Shown in pieces: positions 1 through 9,850 of a stretch of DNA of 64,000 bases. Position 1 is the first letter of the stretch; the number at the start of each line of letters is the position of its first letter. Under the pieces are notes generated by a model. It was given only the letters and a program-made list of their open reading frames with translations, did not search any database and was not told the DNA's origin. Where the stretch lies: positions 248,001-312,000 of the forward strand of contig CAVYVO010000028.1 of the NCBI GenBank assembly GCA_963771985.1. Direction: 5' to 3'. This DNA comes from Trebonia sp963771985. GTDB taxonomy: Bacteria; Actinomycetota; Actinomycetes; Streptosporangiales; Streptosporangiaceae. The position numbers and the translations under genes were made by a program.

Positions 1-1503
<1,503 letters not shown>

Positions 1504-1624
1504 AAGTTCCAGTCCTCCGTGGCGAACGCGTGAGACCGGCCGACGCCCGCGACGGACGGCACGCCGGGCAGCAGGCCCTTCCCTGCCGCCAGGCAATGCC
1601 TCATCGCCCGATCCCGCCGTTTGG

Positions 1625-1651
1625 TTGTCACTCTCACAGGGAGAGTGCCAA
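1625..1651 (-). promoter_or_regulatory. CIRCE operator, proximal copy
   Basis: TTGTCACTC, nine bases, then GAGTGCCAA. The same spacing and arm pattern as the neighbouring copy, with the centres 35 bases apart. Two tandem CIRCE elements upstream of groEL suggest double HrcA binding. Confidence 0.85.
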
Positions 1652-1659
1652 CGCCATGT

Positions 1660-1686
1660 TTAGCACTCTCAGGGTGAGAGTGCAAA
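1660..1686 (-). promoter_or_regulatory. CIRCE operator, distal copy
   Basis: TTAGCACTC, nine bases, then GAGTGCAAA. This matches the HrcA-binding CIRCE consensus (TTAGCACTC-N9-GAGTGCTAA) with only two mismatches in the right arm. It lies about 160 bases upstream of the groEL start codon, on the side expected for the minus-strand gene. Confidence 0.9.
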
Positions 1687-1751
1687 CGCCAAGGCCGCGT
1701 GCAGGGCTTTCACCGGGCGCGCCCGGTCACCTGCTGGCAGCGGGGGCGGCC

Positions 1752-3206
1752 TTAGCGGAGCGCGCCGAGCTGCTCGGCTAGCCAGTACCGCGGCGCGCGG
1801 GCCGACGCGGCCGCCGCCATCGCGGTCGCCCGCCGCCGCCGCTCGCCGGCGGTCATGCTGAGCGCCTCGTGCAGCGCGCCGGCGGTCGCGCTCACGTCAA
1901 ACGGGTTGATGAGCAGCGCCTCGTCGCCGATCAGCGCGGCGGCACCCGCCTCCCTGGACAGCACGAGCGCGCAGCCGCGGTCGCTCAGGATCGGTCCCTC
2001 CTCGGCTACCAGGTTCATGCCGTCCCTGAGCGGGTTCACCAGGAGCACGTCGGCCAGCCGGCACGCGGCGAGCGAACGGGGATAGTCGTCCTTGACATCG
2101 AGGATCAGCGGGTCCCAGTCCGGCGTCCCGAACTCGGCGTTGATCTCCGCGGCGAGTACATGTACGCGCGCCGTGTAGTCACGGTACTCGGCCAGTCCGG
2201 ACCTGGACGGATAGGCGAACGCCAGGTGCACGACGCGGCCGTGCCACTGCGGCCGGGACGTCAGCAGTTCCCGATAGGCGGCCAGGCCGCGCACGATGTT
2301 CTTGGACGGCTCGGTGCGGTCGACCCGGACGATCAGCTGCCGTCCCTTCGCCATTCCGGCTATCACGTCGGCCGCCGCCCGCACGTCGGCCTCCTGGCCG
2401 CGGGCACGCAGTTCCTCCCCGTCGACGCCGAGCGGGTGCACCGCGACGTCGGTGACCCGGCCACGGTAGCTGACCTGACCCGTCCCGGCGGCGACCCGGC
2501 TGACCTTGGCGCCGAGCACGGCCTCACAGCAGTCCAGGAACGCGGCAGCCCAGCGCTCGGCCAGGAAGCCCGCGTGGTCCGCGCCGAGCATCCCGTCCAG
2601 GATCGCCGCGGCAACGTCGTCGGGCAGCAGCCGGTAGTAGTCGGGCGGCGCCCAAGGCGTGTGCTCGAAGTGCGCGATCCGCGCGTCAGGGTGCCGGTCC
2701 CGCAGCAGCCGCGGCGCCAGCGCCAGGTGGTAGTCCTGGATGAGGACCCGGGTCCCGGTCGCGTACTCGTCCGCCAGCGCGCCGGCGAAGATCTCGTTGT
2801 AAGCCACGTACGCTGCCCAGTCGCGGTGGAACTCAGCGTCGAAAAGCGGCTGATTAGGGGTGTCGAACAGCAGGTGGTGGACGAACCACAGGATCGAGTT
2901 GGCGATGCCGTTGTAAGCGGCGCTGAACGTCTCGTCCGGGATGTCCAGCATCCGCACCAGCGGTTCACCCGGGTCGCCGTACGCCCGTTCCCCCCGTCGG
3001 GCGGCTTCCCTGTCGGCGCCGGTCAGCGCCGCGCACAGCCACAGCACCCCGCCATCCGCGGATACCGCTGCCAGCCCAGAGGTCAACCCGGACACCATCC
3101 CGCCGCCGCCGCGCCTGGCGGTCAGCGACCCGTCTTCGGCGAAGCCGAACGACACGGGACCCCGATTCGAGGCGACAAGGAGCAGCCGCCGCGGGTCGTT
3201 AGTCAT
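1752..3206 (-). CDS. otsA: Trehalose-6-phosphate synthase (GT20)
   Basis: Makes trehalose-6-phosphate from a nucleotide-glucose donor and glucose-6-phosphate in the cytoplasm, the first step of the OtsAB stress-protectant pathway. About 484 residues, the usual length for the family. GT20 signatures are visible in order: ASNRGPVSF, GGGGMVSGL, WFVHHLLFDTP, IQDYHLALAPRLLRD, HFEHTPW, VDRTEPSKNIVRGL and NPLRDGMNLVAEEGP. ATG codons occur at 3212 and 3206; I use 3206 (MTNDPRRLLLVASNRG) because little sequence precedes the first conserved strand. The partner phosphatase otsB lies 2 kb away on the same strand, with thrC and csp between them on the opposite strand. Confidence 0.95.
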   Translation of the reverse strand: MTNDPRRLLLVASNRGPVSFGFAEDGSLTARRGGGGMVSGLTSGLAAVSADGGVLWLCAALTGADREAARRGERAYGDPGEPLVRMLDIPDETFSAAYNGIANSILWFVHHLLFDTPNQPLFDAEFHRDWAAYVAYNEIFAGALADEYATGTRVLIQDYHLALAPRLLRDRHPDARIAHFEHTPWAPPDYYRLLPDDVAAAILDGMLGADHAGFLAERWAAAFLDCCEAVLGAKVSRVAAGTGQVSYRGRVTDVAVHPLGVDGEELRARGQEADVRAAADVIAGMAKGRQLIVRVDRTEPSKNIVRGLAAYRELLTSRPQWHGRVVHLAFAYPSRSGLAEYRDYTARVHVLAAEINAEFGTPDWDPLILDVKDDYPRSLAACRLADVLLVNPLRDGMNLVAEEGPILSDRGCALVLSREAGAAALIGDEALLINPFDVSATAGALHEALSMTAGERRRRATAMAAAASARAPRYWLAEQLGALR

Positions 3207-3334
3207 ATACATCAAGAATAGTTGAAACGATCATTTACCGGCTTGCTGGGGGCGCCGACGCATCGGATACAGTGTTTGCTGCCGTTGTTACCAGTCAGTC
3301 TCCGGGCAGGAACAACAGCGTGACAACTGAATAC

Positions 3335-3473
3335 CTCATCCAGAGGGGTGGAGGGATCGGCCCTGTGAAGCCCCGGCAACCATCGCGGACACGCACCTCA
3401 GTAAGGCGAGGCGAGCGCGCGACAGGTGCCAAGTCCGGCCCGCGGTCAAGGTGACCGCTGGGAAAGATGGGAG
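3335..3473 (+). ncRNA. SAM-I (S-box) riboswitch
   Basis: The leader carries the S-box core in the right order: a 5' P1 strand CTCATC, then CAGAGGGGTGGAGGGA, CGGCCC, GAAGCCCCGGCAACC, later AGGTGCCAAGTCC, and a closing GGGAAAGATGGGAG. The end pairs with the opening CTCATC to form P1. S-adenosylmethionine binding to this fold normally turns off the downstream gene. The aptamer ends about 16 bases before the thrC start and abuts its ribosome-binding site, so translational control is plausible. No separate terminator hairpin with a U-run is obvious. Confidence 0.93.
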
Positions 3474-3489
3474 AGAGAGGCCTCGCCCT

Positions 3490-4770
3490 ATGACTCCAGA
3501 GACTGACGGCACGCGCGTGCCCGTCGCCCTCCGCCTCGGCAACGCGGTCGGTCTTTCCTGCCGTGAGTGCGGCAAGACCAGCGAACTCGGGCCGTACTAC
3601 GCGTGCGACGAGTGTTTCGGGCCGCTGGAGGTCCGCTACGACCTCCCCCGGCTGACCAGGGCCGACATCCAGGCGGGCCCGCATAACATCTGGCGCTACG
3701 CGCCGCTGCTGCCGGTGCCGCCGGACATCGCGAGCCGCCCGACCACCGAGCCCGGCTTCACCAGGCTGATCCGCGCCGACGGCCTAGCGGCCGAACTCGG
3801 CATGCGGCGGCTGTGGATCAAGGACGACAGCGGCAACCCGACACATTCGTTCAAGGACCGGGTAGTCGCGGTCGCGCTTGCCGCCGCCACGGAGATGGGC
3901 TTCAAGGTGCTCGCCTGTCCCTCGACCGGCAACCTGGCCAACGCGGTGGCCGCGGCCGCCGCGCGGGCGGGCATCCGCTCGGTGGTCATGGTGCCGGCCA
4001 ACCTCGAAGGACAGAAGATCCTCACCACGGCGGTGTACGGGGGCACGTTCGTCATGGTGGACGGCACCTACGACGACGTGAACCGGCTGGCCTCGGAGCT
4101 GGCCGGGGAACACGACGACTGGGCGTTCGTGAACGTGAACGTGCGCCCGTACTACGCGGAGGGCTCGAAGACGCTCGGCTTCGAGATCGCCGAGCAGCTC
4201 GGCTGGCGGCTGCCCGAACAGGTGGTCGTGCCGATCGCCTCCGGCGCGCAGCTGGTGAAGATCGACAAGGGGTTCACCGAACTCACGACGCTCGGGCTGG
4301 TCGAGGAGAAGCCCTGGCGGGTGTTCGGCGCCCAGGCGACCGGGTGCTCCCCCGTATCGGAAGCGTTCGCCAAGGGCTGGGACGTGGTGCGGCCGGTGAA
4401 GCCCGCCACGATCGCGAAGTCCCTGGCGATCGGGAATCCGGCCGACGGGCCGTACGTGCTCGACGTGGTCCGCCGGACCGGCGGCGCGGTCGCCGACGTC
4501 TCCGACCCGGAGGTCGTGGACTCGATCAAGCTGCTGGCCCGCACCCAGGGCATCTTCGGGGAGACCGCCGGCGGCGTCACCGTCGGCGTGCTGCGCAAGC
4601 TGCTCGCCTCCGGCCAGCTCGACCCGGCGGCGGAGACGGTGATCATCAACTCCGGCGACGGCCTGAAGACGCTGGACGCGGTGGCGCCGGCGGTCAAGGT
4701 CCCGGCGGCCATCAAGCCGACGCTCGCGGCCTTCCAGGCGGCCGGGTTCGACGGGGCGGACGTCCCGTGA
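3490..4770 (+). CDS. thrC: Threonine synthase
   Basis: PLP enzyme that converts O-phosphohomoserine to threonine. 426 residues. The N-terminus has a rubredoxin-like four-Cys knuckle (C24, C27, C39, C42) followed by a fold-type II PLP core. The Schiff-base lysine is K122 in the segment PTHSFKDRVV, with the phosphate-binding loop STGNLANAVAA after it. ATG 3490 is preferred over the upstream in-frame start at 3451 because GGGAGAGAGAGG sits about ten bases before it and the upstream start would lie inside the riboswitch. SAM control of this gene would tie flux at the homoserine branch point to methionine/SAM status. Confidence 0.95.
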   Translation: MTPETDGTRVPVALRLGNAVGLSCRECGKTSELGPYYACDECFGPLEVRYDLPRLTRADIQAGPHNIWRYAPLLPVPPDIASRPTTEPGFTRLIRADGLAAELGMRRLWIKDDSGNPTHSFKDRVVAVALAAATEMGFKVLACPSTGNLANAVAAAAARAGIRSVVMVPANLEGQKILTTAVYGGTFVMVDGTYDDVNRLASELAGEHDDWAFVNVNVRPYYAEGSKTLGFEIAEQLGWRLPEQVVVPIASGAQLVKIDKGFTELTTLGLVEEKPWRVFGAQATGCSPVSEAFAKGWDVVRPVKPATIAKSLAIGNPADGPYVLDVVRRTGGAVADVSDPEVVDSIKLLARTQGIFGETAGGVTVGVLRKLLASGQLDPAAETVIINSGDGLKTLDAVAPAVKVPAAIKPTLAAFQAAGFDGADVP

Positions 4771-5044
4771 GCGTCTCCGTCCGGGCGGTTGACGCGCGTC
4801 TGCGGCCCCGGAATCTCAGCCTGCGATACCACGGGTGATCAATGCGGTGCGCGTTGGCGTGATTGGCGGCTATCTGGCGCCATGAACGCCGCGCACAGGG
4901 TAAGGTCGTTTCCGGTCGCCGCCGGCAAGGCAAGTGCGAGCGCGAGAGCGTGCGCTGGTACGGCTCGTCGGGTCGCGATCGACGGGTTCCGCGGTTGCAA
5001 GGGCGGGGCTCGAAGCCCGAGCAGCAGTTAGGGAGTTGTTTGGA

Positions 5045-5248
5045 ATGGCTCAGGGCACCGTCAAGTGGTTCAACCCGGACAAGGGCTACGGCTTTATCGC
5101 CGTCGACGGTGGCAAGGACGTGTTCGTCCACTTCTCAGCGATCCAGTCGGACGGGTACCGCACCCTCGAAGAGGGCCAGCGGGTCGAGTTCGAGATCACG
5201 CAGAGCGACCGGGGACAGCAGGCCGAGAAGGTCGTCGTCGTCTCCTGA
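5045..5248 (+). CDS. Cold-shock protein (CspA family)
   Basis: A 67-residue single cold-shock domain, an OB-fold RNA/DNA chaperone. Starts MAQGTVKWFNPDKGYGFI and carries both nucleic-acid-binding motifs: RNP1 (KGYGFI) and RNP2 (VFVHFSAI). The ATG at 5045 follows AGGGAGTTGTTTGGA, a good ribosome-binding site. The longer in-frame reading from 4934 is not typical of the family. A 270-base leader without a gene precedes it, and long 5' UTRs are common for csp genes. A strong hairpin lies about 60 bases after the stop. Confidence 0.97.
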   Translation: MAQGTVKWFNPDKGYGFIAVDGGKDVFVHFSAIQSDGYRTLEEGQRVEFEITQSDRGQQAEKVVVVS

Positions 5249-5290
5249 AGTGCTCGGCTTCGCCCACGCGAAGTCCTGGATATTGCCGGG

Positions 5291-6163
5291 TTAATGCCGG
5301 TGTGGTCGGCCCGGTTCCCACGGTAGCGGGAGCCGGGCCGACGTGTTTCCGCCGCCAGCGGATGCCAGCTCAGCCAGCAGCCGCACGACGCCGGGCGGGC
5401 CGTCGACGACGAGGTCGGCGGCGGCCGCCACCTGCGGTGACTCCTCGCTGCGGCTGCCGACCGCGCAGCCGGGAACGCCATCGGCGCGCAGGTCGCGGAT
5501 CGCGGCGAAGGCCGTGAGATCGCCCAGATCGTCGCCGCAGAAGACCACCGCGCGCGCCGCGCGCTCCCTGACGAGCGCCCGCAGCGCGGCGCCCTTGTCG
5601 ATGCCCGGCGGGCGCAGCTCGAGCACGTAGCGGCCCGGCTCCACGGTCAGGCCGACCGCCGCGGCCAGCGTGGCGAGCGGTTCGCGCAGCCGGGCCAGCT
5701 CCGCCTCGGGGTCGGCGGCCCGCCTCGTGTGCACGGCCATGGCGTTGCCCTTGTCCTCGAGCCGGGTGCCGTCGTCCGCCCCCGCCTCGGTGAGCAGACC
5801 GGGCAGCGCCCGCCGCGCCGCCGCTACGCCCTCCGGCACCGGGGCCGCGGTCACGGAGCCGTCCTGCCAGCGCTCCGCGCCATAGTGCCCGAGGACGATC
5901 AGGCCAGGAACCTCGGCGAAGCCGCCGAGCGCGACCGCCTCGGCCGCGGGCCGGCCCGTGATGATCGCCACCGTGCCGACGCGCGTGCCCAGCCTGGCCA
6001 GCGCGTCCGCCGCGCCGGGCGCCGCGGTCGCGGCGGCGGGGTCGTCGACGATCGGGGCCAGCGTGCCGTCGTAGTCCGTAGCGATCAAGGCGTTCGCCAG
6101 GTCGGCCACGACGGCGACGAGCCCGGCCTGGCCCTCGGCCGTCCCGGCCCTGAGCGACGTCAC
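5291..6163 (-). CDS. otsB: Trehalose-6-phosphate phosphatase (HAD)
   Basis: Dephosphorylates trehalose-6-phosphate to trehalose, the second OtsAB step. 290 residues. HAD motif I is DYDGTL at residues 30-35, with D30 as nucleophile and D32 as acid/base. Motif II is IITGRP, and motif IV is FCGDDLGDLTAF, which supplies the Mg ligands. The gene follows the DUF3263 gene with a 2-base gap, so the two are probably cotranscribed. Its last codons lie in the hairpin shared with csp. Confidence 0.94.
   Translation of the reverse strand: MTSLRAGTAEGQAGLVAVVADLANALIATDYDGTLAPIVDDPAAATAAPGAADALARLGTRVGTVAIITGRPAAEAVALGGFAEVPGLIVLGHYGAERWQDGSVTAAPVPEGVAAARRALPGLLTEAGADDGTRLEDKGNAMAVHTRRAADPEAELARLREPLATLAAAVGLTVEPGRYVLELRPPGIDKGAALRALVRERAARAVVFCGDDLGDLTAFAAIRDLRADGVPGCAVGSRSEESPQVAAAADLVVDGPPGVVRLLAELASAGGGNTSARLPLPWEPGRPHRH
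5305..5342. terminator. Hairpin between convergent csp and otsB
   Basis: Arms GTCGGCCCGGTTCCC and GGGAGCCGGGCCGAC pair over 15 positions with one wobble and an 8-base loop. It sits just after csp and inside the last codons of otsB, so it could act as a bidirectional terminator. No U-tract follows, which is usual in high-GC actinobacteria. Confidence 0.6.
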
Positions 6164-6165
6164 CG

Positions 6166-6414
6166 CTACTTGCTACCCGACTGCGGCGACCGCATGCGCT
6201 GGCGCCGTGTCCGCTGCGCGCGCAGCCGTTTGACGAGCACCGGGTCGAACTTCAGGGCCTCCGGGCTGTCGATCAGCTCGTTGAGGAGCTGGTAGTACCT
6301 GGTCGCGGAGATGCCGAGCACCTCGCCGATGGCCTGCTCCTTGGCCGCGGCGGTACGCCAGGTTCCCCGCTCGAAGGCGAGTACGCGCATGTCGCGCTCA
6401 GACAACGCGGGCAT
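6166..6414 (-). CDS. DUF3263 protein, small helix-turn-helix type
   Basis: An 82-residue basic protein starting MPALSERDMRVLAFERGTW. A central helix-turn-helix-like stretch (KEQAIGEVLGISATRYYQLL) is followed by an Arg-rich tail. Conserved in actinobacteria and often found beside otsB, as here. It is probably a DNA-binding regulator, but no target is known to me. First gene of a two-gene unit with otsB, divergent from the SAM hydroxide adenosyltransferase gene with only 30 bases between the start codons. Confidence 0.85.
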   Translation of the reverse strand: MPALSERDMRVLAFERGTWRTAAAKEQAIGEVLGISATRYYQLLNELIDSPEALKFDPVLVKRLRAQRTRRQRMRSPQSGSK

Positions 6415-6444
6415 CCGCCGCTCCCTTCAGTATGCTCGCGGGGC

Positions 6445-7254
6445 GTGGCTTCGTTTCACTGTCTCACGTTCCTGACCGACTATGGCCTGGAAGACGGGTT
6501 CGTCGCTGCCTGCCACGGCGTCTGCCTCCAGATCGCGCCACAGGCTCGCATCATCGACATTACACATCTGGTGCCCCCTGGCGATATCAGGCGTGGCGCC
6601 GCCGTCCTGGCGCAGGCCGTCCCCTACTTCCCGCCGGCGGTGCACGTCGCCGTCGTCGACCCCGGCGTGGGCACCGCGCGGCGCGCGGTAGCCATCGCCG
6701 CCGGCGGCTCCGTCTTCGTCGGCCCGGACAACGGGCTGCTGTCCTGGGCGGTCGAGGCGGCCGGCGGCGCCAGCGGCGCGGTGTCGCTCACCAACAAGGC
6801 CCTCTGGCGGGATCGCGCGTCGGCCACCTTCCACGGGCGGGACATCTTCATGCCGGTGGCGGCGCACCTGGCGGCGGGGACGCCGCTCGCCGGGGCCGGC
6901 GCCGGACTGGACGTGGCCAGCCTCGTCAGGCTGCCCGAACCGGAGCGCCGTGCCTTCGACGGCGGCGTCGCCGGTGAGGTCGTCACGGCCGACAGGTTCG
7001 GCAACGCGCAGCTCTCGGTCACCGGGGCGGACGCGGCGCGGAGCGGCGTCGTCCCTGGCGCGCGGGTCACGCTCGCCTGGGACGGCCGGGAGATCGTCGT
7101 GCCGTTCGGCACCACGTTCGGCGACGTCGCCTCCGGCGAGGTTGTCGCCTACACCGACAGCGCCGGGTTCGTCTCGGTCGCGGTCAACGGGGGCAGCGCG
7201 GCGCGGCGGCTGGAACTGCGCCCAGGGACGCGGGTGACGCTGACCCTCCAGTAA
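6445..7254 (+). CDS. SAM hydroxide adenosyltransferase (DUF62)
   Basis: A 269-residue member of the fluorinase/chlorinase-like family. Characterised housekeeping members hydrolyse S-adenosylmethionine to adenosine and methionine using hydroxide. Signatures: FLTDYGLEDGFVAACHG near the N-terminus, ITHLVPPGDI, VVDPGVGT, GPDNGLLSW and DRFGNAQLS. The start is a GTG giving MASFHCLTFLTDYG. A C-terminal beta domain (from about residue 170) matches the family plan. I see none of the insertions typical of halogenating members, so hydrolase activity is the better guess. Shares a very short divergent promoter region with DUF3263. Confidence 0.9.
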   Translation: MASFHCLTFLTDYGLEDGFVAACHGVCLQIAPQARIIDITHLVPPGDIRRGAAVLAQAVPYFPPAVHVAVVDPGVGTARRAVAIAAGGSVFVGPDNGLLSWAVEAAGGASGAVSLTNKALWRDRASATFHGRDIFMPVAAHLAAGTPLAGAGAGLDVASLVRLPEPERRAFDGGVAGEVVTADRFGNAQLSVTGADAARSGVVPGARVTLAWDGREIVVPFGTTFGDVASGEVVAYTDSAGFVSVAVNGGSAARRLELRPGTRVTLTLQ

Positions 7255-7344
7255 CAGTTAACGCGTCGCGAGTTCCGTTTCGGCCAGACGCGTGACACCA
7301 TAGGGGACTGGATTCCCGCCCCGTGCCCAGCCAGGAAGGGATGC

Positions 7345-9162
7345 GTGACCGACGTGTCCCGTCTGCTGCGCGGCACGCTGCCGCTCCTGGTGGCGCTGCC
7401 TGTCGCGACGGCTTTCGCCCTGCCCGCGAGCGGCGCCCGGCTGGCGCCCCCGCCGCATCCGGCGCGCGCCGCGCAATGGTGGCTGACGGCCCTGCACGTC
7501 CCCCGCGCCTGGCGGGCCGTGCCCGGGGAGGGCAAGGGTGTCACCGTCGCGGTGCTCTCCACCGGAGTCGACGCGGCCCATCGGGACCTGTCCGGGGCGG
7601 TGACGACCGGGCCCGATTACAGCGTTTCCGGACGCGCCGCCGGCGGCCCGTTCTGGGGCTTCGAGGGAACGGCGGTGGCCGCCCTGATCGCCGGGCACGG
7701 GCACGGCGCCGGAGGCGCCGACGGCATCACCGGGATCGCCGGGATCGCCCCGGGTGCGCGGATCCTGTCGGTGCGGGTGACGCTCGAGTACAACGACCCG
7801 CTGAACTCGGACGCCGCGATCACCCGTCGGCTGCCCGCCGCCATCGCGGCCGGGATCAGGTACGCGGTCGCCCACGGCGCCGGCGTGATCGCCCTCCCCC
7901 TTGACCCGGGCACGCTCGGGCCGACCGCCTCCGGCGACCCCGTGGCCGCGGGCGGCAGCGCGGCGGAGCGCGCTGCGGTCAGCTACGCGCTCGGCCGCGA
8001 CGTGGTGCTCGTCGCGCCCGCCGGTGATAACGGCGCCAGCACCGGAACCGTCAACTACCCGGCGGCGTACCCCGGCGTCATCGCGGTGGGCGCCACCGGC
8101 AGGAACGGCGCGCTGACGCCGTTCACCAGCACGCGCTCGTATGTGGCGCTGACCGCGCCGGGATCCGGACTCACCACGGCGGCGCCAGGCGGCGGCTACG
8201 ACAGCCTCGCGAGCACGGACATGTCGTCGGCGCTGACCGCCGGGGTGGCCGCGCTTATCAGGTCCCGCTTCCCGCGGCTCACCGCCGCCGAGGTGGCGCG
8301 GGCGCTGGAAGAGGGCACCGCGGCGAAGCCGGGAGCGCGCGCGGCCCCGGGAACCGGCCATGGCGCCCTAGACGCCGCGGCCGCGGTGACCGCCGCGGCC
8401 GCCATCGCGGCCGCCCACCCTGCTCCCGCGCCGAGCGCGGCGGCGAAGCCCGCCCCGCGCCGCGCGCCCGCCCGCCCGCCGGCCGCGCGGCGTCCCGCGG
8501 GCGCCGGAGACCTGGCCGGTTCGGTGCTGCGCGACGCGGTGATCGCCGCCTGCGCGCTGATCGCGGCGCTGGCAGGCGCGCTCGCGGTGAGCGCCGTGCG
8601 CCGCCGCCGCGCGTTCGCCGCCGCCCGGACGTCGCAGCCGCCGCGGACAGGACAAGGCGGCAGCCACGCCCGGCCGCCCGGGACAGCCATCGCCGCGCTG
8701 CCGGCTGGCGGCGGCAGCCACGCCCAGCGGCACCGGGGAGCAGTCGCCGCGCTGCCGGCCGCGAAGACCCAGGGTGCCGATACCGGCGAGCCGCAGGTCA
8801 TCCCGATGCCGGCCGCGCGCATCCCGCGCGCGTCCCGCGCCCGCAGGCGCCAGACGGCCGATAGGCCGCCGTGGGAGCCCGCCCGCCGGCCGCCGATCGC
8901 GATGCCCGCCGTCCCGCTGGCGGCCCTGCCGGGCACCCGGCCGGCGCTGCCGACGGCAGGCGGCCAGCCGCGGACCGCCCCGGACGAGCAGGCACCGCCA
9001 TGGGAGCTGGCCCCGGCCGAGTTCGCCGCGACGCCGCTCGCCTCGGACTTCCCGGACTGGTCTCCGTCGACCACCGGCCCGATGTACGTTTGGAACCCGG
9101 CCACGACCGGCCCGCTGCCCGCCGCGTCAAGCGATCCCGCCGCCGGGGAAGAAAACCAGTAA
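7345..9162 (+). CDS. Mycosin-like S8 subtilase, catalytically dead
   Basis: 605 residues: signal peptide (about 1-32), subtilase domain (about 45-330), Ala/Pro-rich linker, one membrane helix (about 393-415) with an RRRR stop-transfer, and a long Pro-rich cytoplasmic tail. The layout recalls the membrane-anchored mycosins of type VII secretion. All three catalytic positions are changed. The D-T-G aspartate is Ser72 (VAVLSTGVD), the H-G-T histidine is Glu107 (GFEGTAVAALIAG), and the G-T-S serine aligns with Asp292 (STDMSSALTAGVAAL). The oxyanion asparagine region reads APAGDNG. The fold looks preserved, so it is probably a pseudoprotease with a scaffolding or binding role. No other type VII genes are in the window. 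GTG start with AGGAAGGG upstream. Confidence 0.88.
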   Translation: MTDVSRLLRGTLPLLVALPVATAFALPASGARLAPPPHPARAAQWWLTALHVPRAWRAVPGEGKGVTVAVLSTGVDAAHRDLSGAVTTGPDYSVSGRAAGGPFWGFEGTAVAALIAGHGHGAGGADGITGIAGIAPGARILSVRVTLEYNDPLNSDAAITRRLPAAIAAGIRYAVAHGAGVIALPLDPGTLGPTASGDPVAAGGSAAERAAVSYALGRDVVLVAPAGDNGASTGTVNYPAAYPGVIAVGATGRNGALTPFTSTRSYVALTAPGSGLTTAAPGGGYDSLASTDMSSALTAGVAALIRSRFPRLTAAEVARALEEGTAAKPGARAAPGTGHGALDAAAAVTAAAAIAAAHPAPAPSAAAKPAPRRAPARPPAARRPAGAGDLAGSVLRDAVIAACALIAALAGALAVSAVRRRRAFAAARTSQPPRTGQGGSHARPPGTAIAALPAGGGSHAQRHRGAVAALPAAKTQGADTGEPQVIPMPAARIPRASRARRRQTADRPPWEPARRPPIAMPAVPLAALPGTRPALPTAGGQPRTAPDEQAPPWELAPAEFAATPLASDFPDWSPSTTGPMYVWNPATTGPLPAASSDPAAGEENQ

Positions 9163-9190
9163 TTTTCCGAACGGAAGGTGGCGCCTCCCG

Positions 9191-9850
9191 CTAGTCCACG
9201 CCGTCTCTCCCGGCGAGCCTGGCCTTCACGTCGGACGCGTACTCGTGCACGTACTCCTGGCCGGACAGTTCCCTGATCGCCTGCATCACCTCGTCGGCGA
9301 CGGCGCGGCGCGCCCGGGCCGGCGGCTCGCCCGCCAGATGGCCGAACTCGAGCCGCTTGCCGATCCGGATCTCGATCCTCGTCGGCCGCGGCACCGGCGC
9401 GCCTGGCGGCAGCATCTTCCTGGTGCCCATCATGGCCACCGGGATGACCGGAGCGCCGGAATTCAGCGCGAGCCAGCCGATCCCCGACCTGCCGCGGTAG
9501 AGCCGCCCGTCCGGGGACCTGGTCCCCTCCGGGTAGAACCCGAACAGCTCGCCCGCGCGCAGTATCCCCAGCGCCGCCTCCAGCGTGGCCTGCGCGGACC
9601 GCGCCCCGTCCCGGTCCATCTCAAGCTGATTGGTGGACCGCAGGTAGGCGGCCCAGAGCCGGCCCAGCGGCCCCTTGGCGGTGAAGTACTCGGCCTTCGC
9701 GGGGAACACGACCGGCCGGTCGATCACCAGCGGCAGGTACATGGAGTCGATGAACGACAGGTGGTTGGACGCGAGGATCGCTGGTCCCGACGCGGGGACG
9801 TGCTCTTTGCCGGCCACCTTCGGCCGTCCGATCGCGTGGAGTACCGGGCC
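9191..9850 (-). pseudogene. plsC: 1-acyl-glycerol-3-phosphate acyltransferase, 3' part
   Basis: Membrane-associated enzyme of phospholipid synthesis that makes phosphatidic acid. The acyltransferase motifs are intact: NHLSFID (the NHx4D box), FYPEGTRSPDG and VIPVAMMGT. The first codons are missing here because an IS lies upstream. Reading the minus strand through its flank gives GPVLHAIGRPKVAGKEHVPA, and removing the IS joins this in frame to the start at 12173. As the DNA stands, translation could only begin internally, for example at GTG 9817, which would lose about 19 residues but none of the motifs. A shortened active protein is therefore not excluded. Confidence 0.9.

Noticed and set aside
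6427..6867. 146-codon minus-strand frame upstream of DUF3263
   Set aside because: Antisense to the well-supported SAM hydroxide adenosyltransferase gene.
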